Assembly (NCBI RefSeq): GCF_002335745.1
Contig: NZ_NIST01000001.1
Coordinates: 4,626,619 to 4,664,259 of the forward strand
Direction: 5' to 3'
Source: Evansella halocellulosilytica
Lineage (GTDB): Bacteria > Bacillota > Bacilli > Bacillales > Salisediminibacteriaceae
DNA length: 37,641 nucleotides
Below, piece after piece: positions 16,062 through 24,620 of the stretch. A program made the position numbers and the translations under genes. The notes under the pieces were generated by a model. The model was not told the DNA's origin and searched no databases. It worked only from the letters and a program-made list of their open reading frames with translations. Position 1 is the first letter of the stretch. Each line of letters opens with the position of its first letter.

Positions 16062-17426
16062 TTAAGCTGCTGCCAAACTCGTTGAAGTTTGTTTTTGAGC
16101 AAGTCGCATGCTGGCTAATCTCATGCCATTATATACCATGGTAACTAAATCAAAATGGACTTTGGCTCGCTTTCCTGTTCGATATCTTACATTGTTTAAC
16201 TGAAAAAATTCTTTGAGGTATCCAATCACCCGTTCAACGGAGCTCCGTTCTTTGAATCGCTCTTTCCAGGCAATGGAACCACGTGCAGGTGCACTATACC
16301 GCCGTAAATCAGACTCTATTTTTATCTTGTAAACCTTTTGGCATAAGGAATCATCAGCTAGTGGGCAGTCTATACATTCCTTTGGACGAGTATATTTTAG
16401 CGTTTGATACTTTTGATCAAAGCTATCATATCGATACGAATGTTCTCTGACACAGGTTGGAGCGAAATTCTCATCAAACCCAATTGGCTCTGATTCATTC
16501 TTTTTGTTGTAAGCAATGATGGAATGCCCTTTCATTCGATGGACTTGTTCATAGATGGCATCGTAATCATACCCTGCATCCATTAGGACAAAGATCATCC
16601 TAAGTTCCGGAAAGTTACTTTCTATTCCTTTTAATAAAGGGATAGCTGCTTTCCCATCGTTTAGGCTGCCTGAAGAAATCGTCGATTGGAGAATAAATTG
16701 TGTTTTTGTATCCACAGCCAAATGGCCTTTATACCCGTACCAAAACACATTTTTACCTTCACTGTTTTTCTTCACGCCCCATGCAGGGTCAAGAGGCAGC
16801 TGACCATGAAGTTCATCATAAGAAACGTCTAGCTGATCTTCAATTTTCTTTTCAAAAATGGACAAAGAGGCTTCCATGGCTTCTTTCTCTTTTAACCATT
16901 GTTCGCGTTCCGCCTTTGATTTACGCCCACGTTTCTTTGGCTCAGGCTTTGGTTTCTCTTCTTTCTTGGAAGGAGCCTGATCTCTCGCTTCAAAGTGACC
17001 AGAGTCGATGGCGATATTGGAATTCGTAATAAATTCTTCTTGAATCGCATCAAGTACTATTTGAGAATTGACCTCTTCAAGAACGTTTGTATCTTTGATC
17101 TTTGTAATCATCCTTGAAAACGAAGCTTCCGAAGGAACAGGATCTGATACTAAAAAACCGCAATCTATCTTAAACTTAAGATCCGAGTTTAAACGTTTAA
17201 TGAGAAGTTGTATTTCAGGAATTCTTTCAACGAGTCTTACTACAAGTGCTTGAATCATGGCAGGATAGTTTAATTTAACGGGCCTGCCTAAATTGGATTT
17301 TTTTGATACCACGGTAAGGAGTGGATGGATATTAATGGCTGAAAAAATCTCATCGTAACGTTGGGTAGGTTCTAAATCAAATAAAATTTGCATGCTAAAA
17401 AGACTTTCTTGTCGTACAATAGACAT
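16062..17426 (-). CDS. Insertion-sequence DDE transposase (IS1182/IS5-like)
   Basis: It is a full-length 454-residue transposase. The N-terminal DUF772-like domain runs over about residues 1-130 (LGRPVKLNYPAMIQALVV, FLVSDPVPSEASFSRM). The catalytic triad can be read as D in IAIDSGHFEARD, D in FVLMDAGYDYDAIY, and E in RSSVERVIGYLKEFFQLN. A lysine- and glutamate-rich spacer (about residues 165-200) and a cysteine cluster (ECIDCPLADDSLCQK) are also family traits. No frameshift is seen, so it could be active. It sits between murC and an unrecognised gene. I could not identify convincing terminal inverted repeats or a target duplication. It differs from the IS1182-like tail at 3-248. Confidence 0.9.
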   Translation of the reverse strand: MSIVRQESLFSMQILFDLEPTQRYDEIFSAINIHPLLTVVSKKSNLGRPVKLNYPAMIQALVVRLVERIPEIQLLIKRLNSDLKFKIDCGFLVSDPVPSEASFSRMITKIKDTNVLEEVNSQIVLDAIQEEFITNSNIAIDSGHFEARDQAPSKKEEKPKPEPKKRGRKSKAEREQWLKEKEAMEASLSIFEKKIEDQLDVSYDELHGQLPLDPAWGVKKNSEGKNVFWYGYKGHLAVDTKTQFILQSTISSGSLNDGKAAIPLLKGIESNFPELRMIFVLMDAGYDYDAIYEQVHRMKGHSIIAYNKKNESEPIGFDENFAPTCVREHSYRYDSFDQKYQTLKYTRPKECIDCPLADDSLCQKVYKIKIESDLRRYSAPARGSIAWKERFKERSSVERVIGYLKEFFQLNNVRYRTGKRAKVHFDLVTMVYNGMRLASMRLAQKQTSTSLAAA

Positions 17427-17549
17427 AGGAGTCTTTCCCCCTTCGAATTAGTTTGCTCGTTACTTACTAAATTCGACATTTGGGGAGGTACTCCTTTTTT
17501 CATGTCTTGAAACCCTTGGCCTGTAAGGGCCAATAATTATGAAATTCAT

Positions 17550-18194
17550 TCAACGTAAATAATCAATTCCATATTCTTTTAAATATTTTCTTTTGTGAAT
17601 GACACTATTTTGATGATTTTCTAATTTTTTCGTTATTAATGCTGCACCATGATCGTTTAGTGGAATAGTCGGCCCAATCATCATTTGTTTAAAGCCTGTT
17701 TGCACGGTTCGTATGAGAACAATGTCGTCATATTTTCCTTCTATCGGGAAAATAAACGGTGTTGCTTGCTTATTTTCTTTCGTTATGATTGATTTATAAT
17801 TAACATAGTTTTTTTCCGTCTCTTGTAAGCGAACAGGCTCAAAAGTCATAAGCAGTAAAAAGCTGCTAAGTTCAAGCATCTTTTTTGACATCGTTTCTTT
17901 TTTATCACGAATAAATAAATCGAACATTCTAGAGCCTACTACTGTTATATAATCAAAGGCAAACCAGTGCTCAAAATGCATATGTATGTCAGAAGCCATT
18001 GGTTCACCCTTCGGTATTCCAACCTTGTGAGCAAAAATATGTTTTGCTCGCACTTTTTCCCTTAGGTTCGCTTCCTTTTCGATATATTGAAAGAGTGATT
18101 CATATAAATCGAGCAATGTATTTTCAGCATCAGATTGCTTTTTTTCTTTCATTTTTTGAAAATCCACAAGAAAGGTCGCCTTTTCGTTTTTCAT
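17550..18194 (-). CDS. Uncharacterised 214-residue protein
   Basis: I do not recognise a named family. It looks soluble, with no signal peptide or membrane helix, and is rich in charged residues. The centre HFEHWFAFDYITVVGSRMF loosely recalls the E/H-W-F-x-F-D-Y segment seen in proteins that often carry SEC-C metal-binding tails, but there is no cysteine motif here. The gene is real: GAGGTGATAAT precedes ATG and the codon use matches its neighbours. It has no close partner; the insertion sequence lies downstream and a 439-bp gap upstream. Confidence 0.7.
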   Translation of the reverse strand: MKNEKATFLVDFQKMKEKKQSDAENTLLDLYESLFQYIEKEANLREKVRAKHIFAHKVGIPKGEPMASDIHMHFEHWFAFDYITVVGSRMFDLFIRDKKETMSKKMLELSSFLLLMTFEPVRLQETEKNYVNYKSIITKENKQATPFIFPIEGKYDDIVLIRTVQTGFKQMMIGPTIPLNDHGAALITKKLENHQNSVIHKRKYLKEYGIDYLR

Positions 18195-18541
18195 ATTATC
18201 ACCTCAGTTCCAAGGAGAAGGACAAAAAACCATTTGCCTTATCTTTCCTCTGTTCACATCGGCACATTACCGATAAACAAAACTTTGCTTTTCGTTTATA
18301 TGGTTCTCAGCAAGCATAATGTGCTTGCCTAGAAACTCTTTTGCTTTCATGCAAGCATTAGATGACGTCATACGCGCCCAGAGTTTTATAATTTTAACGA
18401 AAAAGATACCACAGAATTCAAATATTCATTGATAGTAGTACCAATTTTACCAACCTTTCCTGTACTAATGCCCATATCAGCACTATAGTATAAGTTTATT
18501 CTTGGTAAACATCGGCTACTGATCTTCATCGTACTTCTTTA
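18195..18541. other. Gap with no recognised gene
   Basis: AT-rich, with short direct repeats of GCAAGCAT/TGCAAGCATT and no gene on either strand that has a ribosome site. It lies between the uncharacterised gene and the long hairpin after the nicotinate phosphoribosyltransferase gene. Confidence 0.4.
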
Positions 18542-18631
18542 AAACAAGAAGAGGCCCGAGTTTCCACATATACGACTTTTCTTTAGCAAAGATGAAGCGT
18601 ATATATTATGGAATATCAGACCTGCTTCTTT
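18542..18631 (-). terminator. Long imperfect hairpin downstream of nicotinate phosphoribosyltransferase
   Basis: On the minus strand two arms of about 40 bases (AAGAAGCAGGTCTG..., and ...CTCGGGCCTCTTCTT) pair imperfectly around the loop near AGC (about 18585), ending in GTTTT. It begins three bases after the stop codon. It could be the terminator or a folded-back mobile relic. Confidence 0.55.
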
Positions 18632-18633
18632 TC

Positions 18634-19749
18634 TTATCCGAGATATTCAATTCGTTCCAAACGAGGATTTTCACGATACTTTCGTCCGGTTTTTGCTTCT
18701 TCTTTATCATCTAATAAAACATTATCTCCCGTAAAACCAATATGAATTTTTAATAAGCTGCTACCAACTCCATACATGTCGACTGGTACATGGAGCTTTT
18801 CATATTCTGCAATACGCTCAGCATCAAATCCACCTGAAGCGACAATTTTCACGTGGTCAAATCCTTCTTCATCTAATGCTTCTCGTAAGGCAAATAGCAG
18901 TTTCGGATTCACACCTCTCGGGTCAAATGTCCCTAAAACGTCAGGATTACGAGTAAAGTATTGATCAATCAAATTTTTAGATGTATCTACCCGAACGCCT
19001 TTTAACGTCTCACCAAATTCCCTTGCTACTTTAAGGGAATCTGTTATCACATCATTGTTATAGTCAACTAACGCCAATAATTCATCATCTGGGAATGTCT
19101 CGTGATAGGCTCTTGACGCCTCAACAACATCACCTTCAAACAATTGAATTAAAGCATGAGGCATCGTACCCATACCCCTTTTTCCCCACCACTCATTCAT
19201 CGCGTGCGTTGCTTGTGCTTTAGAACCACCAATGTAAGCTGCATAACCATCTCCAGCTTGTTGAGTAAAATGGTCATCACGGTCACCCATAAAAATAACC
19301 GGTTTTTCTTTTCCGGAGGATTTAGCGGCTTTTACAACCTCATAAACATTTGTAGCTACCGATGTCCGACGGGCTAAAATCCCATCAATGAGCCCTTCTA
19401 AAAATCCGAAATTTTGATAAGGTCCCCGTATCGTTAATACGGTTTCATGAGGCTCAATTTTATCACCGTCTTTAAGAGAATAGATTTCTAATTCTTCCGG
19501 CTTTTCAGCAAACGTATGAATGAGCGCAATTACTTCATCTGTGCCACAAAGGACGGCATTTTTCTTTTGAAAAAACTGCATCGTCACAACGTTATCTTTT
19601 TTATACTTTTCAGCAATTTTTTTCGTTTTCAAAAAATAAACTGCCGAGAACCAACCTTCACTTACACGTTCATCAAACTTAAACGTTTTATTCGTTAGAC
19701 GGTTAATCTTTCCTTGCAATTTAAGCTGTATTTCTTTTGTCGGAACCAT
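18634..19749 (-). CDS. Nicotinate phosphoribosyltransferase, short form
   Basis: It joins nicotinate and PRPP to give nicotinate mononucleotide, the entry step of the Preiss-Handler NAD salvage route. It has 371 residues from ATG 19749, which follows AAGGAG; the frame upstream to 19827 has no ribosome site. Family landmarks are FDERVSEGWFSAVYFLKT, the active-site region FMGDRDDHFTQQAGDGYAAY with GGSKAQATHAMNEWW, RVDTSKNL, and the phosphate-binding IVASGGFDAERI. It is about 120 residues shorter than the B. subtilis PncB as I recall it, so it belongs to the compact branch of the family. A 62-residue ORF lies 43 bases upstream and may share its mRNA. Confidence 0.9.
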   Translation of the reverse strand: MVPTKEIQLKLQGKINRLTNKTFKFDERVSEGWFSAVYFLKTKKIAEKYKKDNVVTMQFFQKKNAVLCGTDEVIALIHTFAEKPEELEIYSLKDGDKIEPHETVLTIRGPYQNFGFLEGLIDGILARRTSVATNVYEVVKAAKSSGKEKPVIFMGDRDDHFTQQAGDGYAAYIGGSKAQATHAMNEWWGKRGMGTMPHALIQLFEGDVVEASRAYHETFPDDELLALVDYNNDVITDSLKVAREFGETLKGVRVDTSKNLIDQYFTRNPDVLGTFDPRGVNPKLLFALREALDEEGFDHVKIVASGGFDAERIAEYEKLHVPVDMYGVGSSLLKIHIGFTGDNVLLDDKEEAKTGRKYRENPRLERIEYLG

Positions 19750-19792
19750 TTCTAATACTCCTTGCATAACTAAGACGTTACAATGTCTTTTC

Positions 19793-19981
19793 TTAGTGAT
19801 AAAAAGGGCTTTTTCGATGTTCTTCAATTACTGCTTCTAATATTTCAGCTAAATCTGTTTCATTTACGTGCTGAATACCATTTCGAAGTACAATCCATTG
19901 TGTTCTTTCTTGTTCTGTTAACAGGTGGATCCATTCTGGTGATACATGGTGAACCAAGTTTGCCAAAGGAATTTGCTGCAT
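19793..19981 (-). CDS. Small uncharacterised protein (62 residues)
   Basis: I do not recognise it. A strong TAGGAGGG lies ten bases before ATG, and the protein has a plausible amphipathic composition (SPEWIHLLTEQERTQWIVLR, ETDLAEILEAVIEEHRKSP). It has no signal peptide or membrane segment. It is probably translated ahead of nicotinate phosphoribosyltransferase in the same transcript. The good ribosome site is the main reason to call it a gene. Confidence 0.65.
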   Translation of the reverse strand: MQQIPLANLVHHVSPEWIHLLTEQERTQWIVLRNGIQHVNETDLAEILEAVIEEHRKSPFYH

Positions 19982-20181
19982 GAAAACATCCCTCCTAAGG
20001 TTATAAAGTTCAACATCATCTTGCCAGTATGGTGTAGCAGACCATCAGTAATTGACGGGTCTCCATACTTTGAATATTTTGTTAGCACCTGAGCAAAACA
20101 TGAAGTCTTTTGCCCTTTACAAACTTCATAAGAAATTAACTTTCATTACAATTGTATAAAAAAAGAAGTAAACTTGGTAGT

Positions 20182-22794
20182 CTAAAATTCTTCTTTTGTC
20201 ATTATTTTTTCGTTTAAATCGTTTTTTGTCAAATAAACGTCTCTCGGCTTACTCCCTTTTGCTGGAGAAACAATTCCTTGTGCTTCTAACAGGTCAATTA
20301 ACCTCGCTGCTCGATTGTAGCCCATTCGGAAATGACGTTGCAGTAATGAAGTGGAGGCTGCTTGTTGTTCCACGACAAATCCACAAACTTCGTCGAACAA
20401 TTCATCACTGTCTTCATCAACCATTTGTTGGTCTAAATCTTCTTTTTCAAATAAGAACTTTTGTTCTCCAGATTTCTTTACTGCTTCCGTTACACGATCG
20501 ATTTCATCATCAGTCACAAAAGTCCCTTGCAGCCTGACCGGCTTTGAGGAGCCATTTTCGAGAAGTAGCATATCGCCTCTACCTAACAGTCTCTCCGCAC
20601 CGCCACTATCAAGAATCGTTCTTGAATCAGCTTGAGAGGATACTGAAAATGCAATTCTCGTTGGAATATTTGCTTTAATAAGCCCTGTAATAACATCTAC
20701 TGAAGGTCTTTGTGTTGCAACTAATAAATGAATACCGCACGCCCTCGCTTTTTGAGCAATCCGGCAAATAGCACTTTCTACATCAGAGGGAGAAACCATC
20801 ATTAAGTCAGCCAGTTCATCAACGACGATCACTATATAAGGTAATGTATCAGCTTCTTTACCTTGCTCTTTCATTTTTTGATTAAAGCGTCCAATATCAC
20901 GTGTTCCCGATTCTGCTAATTTTTCATAGCGTTGCTCCATTTCAGCTACCGCCCATTTCAACCCTTCAGTCGCTTGCTTCGGATCAGTTATAACAGGCGC
21001 TGCAAGATGTGGAACATCATTATATGGAGCTAGTTCAACCATTTTCGGATCAATTAAAAGTAAGCGAACATCCTTCGGAGATGCTTTATAAAGCAAGCTG
21101 ACTAAAATAGAATTGACACAAACACTTTTTCCAGAACCAGTTGCTCCGGCAATAAGCCCGTGAGGCATTTTTTGCAAATCTGTCACGACTGCTTCACCAG
21201 CAATATCCATTCCTAATGCAACTGTTAATGGTGACGATGATTTTTGAAAAACTGGAGCATGAAGTATTTCTCGTAAAAAGACTGGCTCAGATTTTTCATT
21301 TGGAACTTCTATACCTACCGTTGTCTTTCCGGGAATAGGTGCTTCTATCCGGATTTCCTTTGCTGCCAAACTAAGTTTCAAATCATCTGTTAAGTTCGTT
21401 ATTTTACTAACTTTAACACCTGGTTCCGGCTGGATTTCAAAGCGTGTGACAGATGGACCTTTTGTAAAACGGACGACTTTTGCACGGATGTGGAAGTATT
21501 CAAACGTTTCATCCAGCTTTTTTGACTGTTGCATAAGCCACTCATCATCATGATTTTCTTTCCTCGGTGGAACATCGAGTAAGTGTAGACCTGGAGCCAC
21601 GTAGCTTGTGCCATTTTCAGTTTGACGCTGCTGCTCTTTTTTACGATCGCTAGGAAGCATTAACACATTGTATGGCGTAATTGTCTGGTTATGATCTAGC
21701 GTTCCCCTCTTTTCCATTTTATTTGCCTTGTTCTGTTTAAGTTTGGATGATTGTCCAGAAGCAGAGATTGTTTTTCTTTGATTTTGAACCTTTTCTTCCT
21801 CTCGTTTTTGTATAACCGGATCACTTGTCGTCTGCTGATCTTGAGTGCTTTCAGCGCGCTTAAGTAACCGACTTACTTGATCGTCATTCTCTTCTTTAAT
21901 CTGATCAAAAGGTGTTTTCTTTAGCGGCTCCTGAATTGGAGTGCTTTCCGTACGGTTATTTAAACGATTTACTTTGTCATTTTCTTCTTTAATCTGGTCA
22001 AAAGGCGTTTTCTTTTGCGGCTCCTGAATTGGAGTGCTTTCCGTACGGTTACCTAAATGATTTACTTTGTCATTTTCTTCTTTAATCTGATCAAAAGGCG
22101 TCTTCCCCAGAGATCCAGGTTCTTCATGATCATCTGTCTCTTGAAACTCAGCTAAGTCATTTTCGATTTTTTCTACTCTATTTAACCCCTTATATGCAAT
22201 CTCTTCTTGATCATCTTTCTCTTCAATGACATCTTCTTCGTATTCCATATTATATTGGCTATTTGTATATGTAGAATATGTTGTTTCATTTGTAATACCT
22301 GCGGAGACTTCCTCTTCGACTTCTAGTGATTCATTTCTTGGCGCTTTTCGAAAACCATAAATTGGGGAAGGCGTTTCTTGAGGGCGAAACCCGACTCCTT
22401 GAAACATCATTGAATCCTTCTCTTTTTCTAAACTGTGTTCTTTGACCTTATTAGTATCATTTTGTCTGGAGTCATCGTTGGACTCTTGCTTTACTTCATA
22501 CGAACGAGTGTTGGATGTATTCGTTGTCCTCTCTTTTTTTAACGATTGGGATTGGTTCAGTACTGCTTTACCAATCACTTCATTATCTTTTACAACCGGG
22601 AAACGAAACGTTCCTTGCTTCGGATATTGGTTAATAATTTTCGCTTCAGCTGTTTTAGATTGCGGAACCTTCTTTGATAGGTTCTGTTTAAAATTAAATT
22701 GCCTTTGATCGTGGTCAATCCCTTCGTTACCGTCTTCCTTTGGAAATAACCATTCCTTTATCGTAGAAACATGTCTAAGTAGTCTTTTTTTCAA
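20182..22794 (-). CDS. sftA: SftA, FtsK/SpoIIIE-family DNA translocase
   Basis: SftA is the soluble FtsK-type motor that clears chromosome DNA from the closing septum. It starts at TTG 22794 behind AAAGGTGA (870 residues); the GTG nine bases upstream overlaps that site. The N-terminal 430 residues are low-complexity, charged and carry three 31-residue tandem repeats (about residues 230-320). There is no membrane helix, unlike SpoIIIE. The motor has Walker A GATGSGKS at 550-557, Walker B VIVVDELADLMM, and RACGIHLLVATQRPSVDVITG. The C-terminal gamma winged helix (LLQRHFRMGYNRAARLIDLLE) should read polar KOPS/SRS-type sites. Upstream is ytpQ; the ytpR gene found between them in B. subtilis is absent. 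Confidence 0.93.
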   Translation of the reverse strand: MKKRLLRHVSTIKEWLFPKEDGNEGIDHDQRQFNFKQNLSKKVPQSKTAEAKIINQYPKQGTFRFPVVKDNEVIGKAVLNQSQSLKKERTTNTSNTRSYEVKQESNDDSRQNDTNKVKEHSLEKEKDSMMFQGVGFRPQETPSPIYGFRKAPRNESLEVEEEVSAGITNETTYSTYTNSQYNMEYEEDVIEEKDDQEEIAYKGLNRVEKIENDLAEFQETDDHEEPGSLGKTPFDQIKEENDKVNHLGNRTESTPIQEPQKKTPFDQIKEENDKVNRLNNRTESTPIQEPLKKTPFDQIKEENDDQVSRLLKRAESTQDQQTTSDPVIQKREEEKVQNQRKTISASGQSSKLKQNKANKMEKRGTLDHNQTITPYNVLMLPSDRKKEQQRQTENGTSYVAPGLHLLDVPPRKENHDDEWLMQQSKKLDETFEYFHIRAKVVRFTKGPSVTRFEIQPEPGVKVSKITNLTDDLKLSLAAKEIRIEAPIPGKTTVGIEVPNEKSEPVFLREILHAPVFQKSSSPLTVALGMDIAGEAVVTDLQKMPHGLIAGATGSGKSVCVNSILVSLLYKASPKDVRLLLIDPKMVELAPYNDVPHLAAPVITDPKQATEGLKWAVAEMEQRYEKLAESGTRDIGRFNQKMKEQGKEADTLPYIVIVVDELADLMMVSPSDVESAICRIAQKARACGIHLLVATQRPSVDVITGLIKANIPTRIAFSVSSQADSRTILDSGGAERLLGRGDMLLLENGSSKPVRLQGTFVTDDEIDRVTEAVKKSGEQKFLFEKEDLDQQMVDEDSDELFDEVCGFVVEQQAASTSLLQRHFRMGYNRAARLIDLLEAQGIVSPAKGSKPRDVYLTKNDLNEKIMTKEEF
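21833..22105 (-). repeat. 93-bp in-frame tandem repeats in sftA
   Basis: Three copies of a 31-residue unit (KTPFDQIKEENDKVNRLNNR, followed by TESTPIQEP) lie head to tail; GGCTCC recurs at 21926 and 22019, exactly 93 bp apart. The two copies nearest the N-terminus are almost identical in DNA, so the expansion is recent. The unit lies in the flexible linker of SftA. Confidence 0.9.
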
Positions 22795-23014
22795 TATAAT
22801 CACCTTTCAACGTTCAAACATCAATTTCGTTATGTTTTTTTGCCTCAGCGTCATATTCTACCTTTGTATTGATAGAGTTTTTAAGCTATCTGTCCTGCAC
22901 TCATTTTCAGGTAAAATAGAGGGTGTTTCTCAACATATAACATAAATCTCTCTGAAACAAAGTATATCAGAAATTGTGTAATTGCTTCTTGAAACTTATG
23001 AAAAAATCGAAAAA

Positions 23015-23036
23015 GAACCACCTATTATGGTGATTC
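23015..23036 (-). terminator. Terminator of ytpQ
   Basis: On the minus strand GAATCACC, ATAATA loop, GGTGGTTC, then TTTTTCG, 35 bases after the ytpQ stop. Confidence 0.85.
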
Positions 23037-23070
23037 TCATCCTCCTGCTCATATAACATTCGAAGTAAGT

Positions 23071-23880
23071 TTATTTTTTTGTCGAATCTTTAGGTTTTCG
23101 TTGAGCTAAAATAAATATAGGTTCGAATTCACCGTCTTCATAGACGAATGGCAATGCTGTAATTGGAACTCTACCTTCTGAAAAGAACTGAAACACCATT
23201 TGAGCTAATATATCGTACCCTACTTCGTTCCGAATATCAGCAAATATAAGCACATCTTGATGAGGAACAGCGACAGCAAATTCACCTGACACTTTCTTTT
23301 CCATCTCTCTCATTAAAGATTCATTTAACATTCGACTCGCATCATAACCATCATCAGCATTCACAAAATAAAAGACATTTCCAGCAACTTCGTCTTTTTT
23401 CATGTTGTAATTTAATGATCTCACATTAAACAATGCCGTCTCTTGAAGCTCCTTAAGCGTTTTACCTTCTTGATTTAACGTTTCTTCATCAATTAACGAG
23501 AAGGAAGCACCATGGTCTACAGCATAAAATATACGAGTCTCTGCCGTATGATCGGTAAATACTAATTTCTTTCCATCCTCTAGTTCAGTCGGGAATGATG
23601 TAGATCGAATGACAGGGTAAACGTTCTTTTCATTTCCTTTCACTTGAACCTTTTCATGGAGTAATTTAAGCCCTTCCGTTACATAATTCATTGTCTCTGC
23701 AAGGGCATTGCTTTCATCTTCCTTAAATTTATCTTTTAATGCAGTAAGGTTTAAGGTAACCCCTTTATCAAACCTTTTATCAACAATTCGAAGCGTCTCT
23801 TTCTCACGGTCGAACTTTGTTATCCAATGTTCATTGTTTATTTCATTTTCAATTGCACGCTTTATTTGTATAGGTTTCAT
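23071..23880 (-). CDS. ytpQ: YtpQ, DUF1444 family protein
   Basis: It has 269 residues with the DUF1444 pattern: an N-terminal helical and beta region (KRAIENEINNEHWITKFDRE), VYPVIRSTSFP, DHTAETRIFYAVD, and FAVAVPHQDVLIFADI near the end. It is cytoplasmic and its function is unknown. ATG 23880 is chosen because AGGAGG lies ten bases upstream; the ATG nine bases earlier is only one base from it. In B. subtilis it sits in the ytpPQR cluster next to sftA; here ytpP is 413 bases upstream across a strong terminator, so the two are separate units. Confidence 0.9.
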   Translation of the reverse strand: MKPIQIKRAIENEINNEHWITKFDREKETLRIVDKRFDKGVTLNLTALKDKFKEDESNALAETMNYVTEGLKLLHEKVQVKGNEKNVYPVIRSTSFPTELEDGKKLVFTDHTAETRIFYAVDHGASFSLIDEETLNQEGKTLKELQETALFNVRSLNYNMKKDEVAGNVFYFVNADDGYDASRMLNESLMREMEKKVSGEFAVAVPHQDVLIFADIRNEVGYDILAQMVFQFFSEGRVPITALPFVYEDGEFEPIFILAQRKPKDSTKK

Positions 23881-24257
23881 CCTTTGCATACCTCCTATAA
23901 TTCACACTTCTCATTTTAACATGAGAACAACCTTATCCAAAACAGGTATGCTTATTGGACAATGCACTTTGCTACTTGTGTCTCATCTGCTATGTTTATC
24001 TCATATATTGATCAGTATCGTTTCTTTTCACAGACACAAGATCCGTTATCGTCAAAAAAAATTATTTGTATCATGATTAAGGACATAGGATGTGTTATAT
24101 GTGAAAAACGTGAGAATATCTCTTCATACTCTTATCTTGGCGGTACGAGTGTCAGCGAAACTTCCAGTGTTAAGCTTTTTGATAGTATTAACGGATTCAG
24201 TGTCCTCCAAAGTGATATCATCATCCGCACTCTAATGTGAAGTCCGTTCAACAGGTA
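23881..24257. other. Gap between ytpQ and ytpP
   Basis: A plus-strand frame of 92 codons (23962-24240) is open but lacks a ribosome site. The region otherwise shows only the ytpQ promoter area on the minus strand. I see no structured RNA. Confidence 0.4.
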
Positions 24258-24285
24258 GAAAGAGCTGCCAATTGGCAGCTCTTTC
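24258..24285. terminator. Bidirectional terminator after ytpP
   Basis: GAAAGAGCTGCC and GGCAGCTCTTTC form a perfect 12-bp stem around AATT, nine bases after the ytpP stop. Confidence 0.8.
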
Positions 24286-24293
24286 CGATACGG

Positions 24294-24608
24294 TTACTTG
24301 TTTTTTTCTAAGAAATCAATAATTTCTTCTTTCGACTTGCGATCTTTACTTACGAAGCGGTCTACTTCTTTTCCATTTTTAAATACGAGAAAGCTCGGAA
24401 TTCCAAAGACGTCATACTCCTGGCACGTTTCAATAAAATCATCGCGATTTATTTTATAAAAGGTAAATTGATTGAAACGCTCCTCTATTTCAGGCAGATG
24501 TGGTTCAATAACAACACAATCAGGGCACCATCCTGCTGAAAACATTAATACAGCATTTTCATGATTAACAACTTCATTAAATTGTTCGTTTGATGTAATA
24601 TCTTTCAT
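24294..24608 (-). CDS. ytpP: YtpP, thioredoxin-like protein
   Basis: It has 104 residues with a thioredoxin fold. The active site is SAGWCPDCVVIEPHL (W-C-P-D-C instead of W-C-G-P-C) and the cis-proline is in VFGIPSFLVFKNGKEVDRF. The WCPDC centre makes a disulfide oxidoreductase role likely; the partner is unknown. ATG 24608 follows TAGGAGGTG at normal distance. It lies 12 bases after the EIIC-like gene, so the two probably share a transcript ending at the 12-bp stem terminator. Confidence 0.92.
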   Translation of the reverse strand: MKDITSNEQFNEVVNHENAVLMFSAGWCPDCVVIEPHLPEIEERFNQFTFYKINRDDFIETCQEYDVFGIPSFLVFKNGKEVDRFVSKDRKSKEEIIDFLEKNK

Positions 24609-24620
24609 TAAATACACCTC

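Noticed and set aside
17427-17549. Terminal inverted repeat of the insertion sequence at 16062-17426
   Set aside because: GGCC-TGTAAG-GGCC near 17520 is a local hairpin, but no matching inverted sequence was found near 16040-16061, so boundaries are left open.
20196-20635. Plus-strand open frames antisense to sftA
   Set aside because: They are shadows of the coding strand; no ribosome sites, and the sftA motor motifs lie on the opposite strand.
23962-24240. 92-codon plus-strand frame between ytpQ and ytpP
   Set aside because: There is no ribosome site before any start, the composition is unlike neighbouring proteins, I recognise no family, and it runs into the bidirectional terminator.
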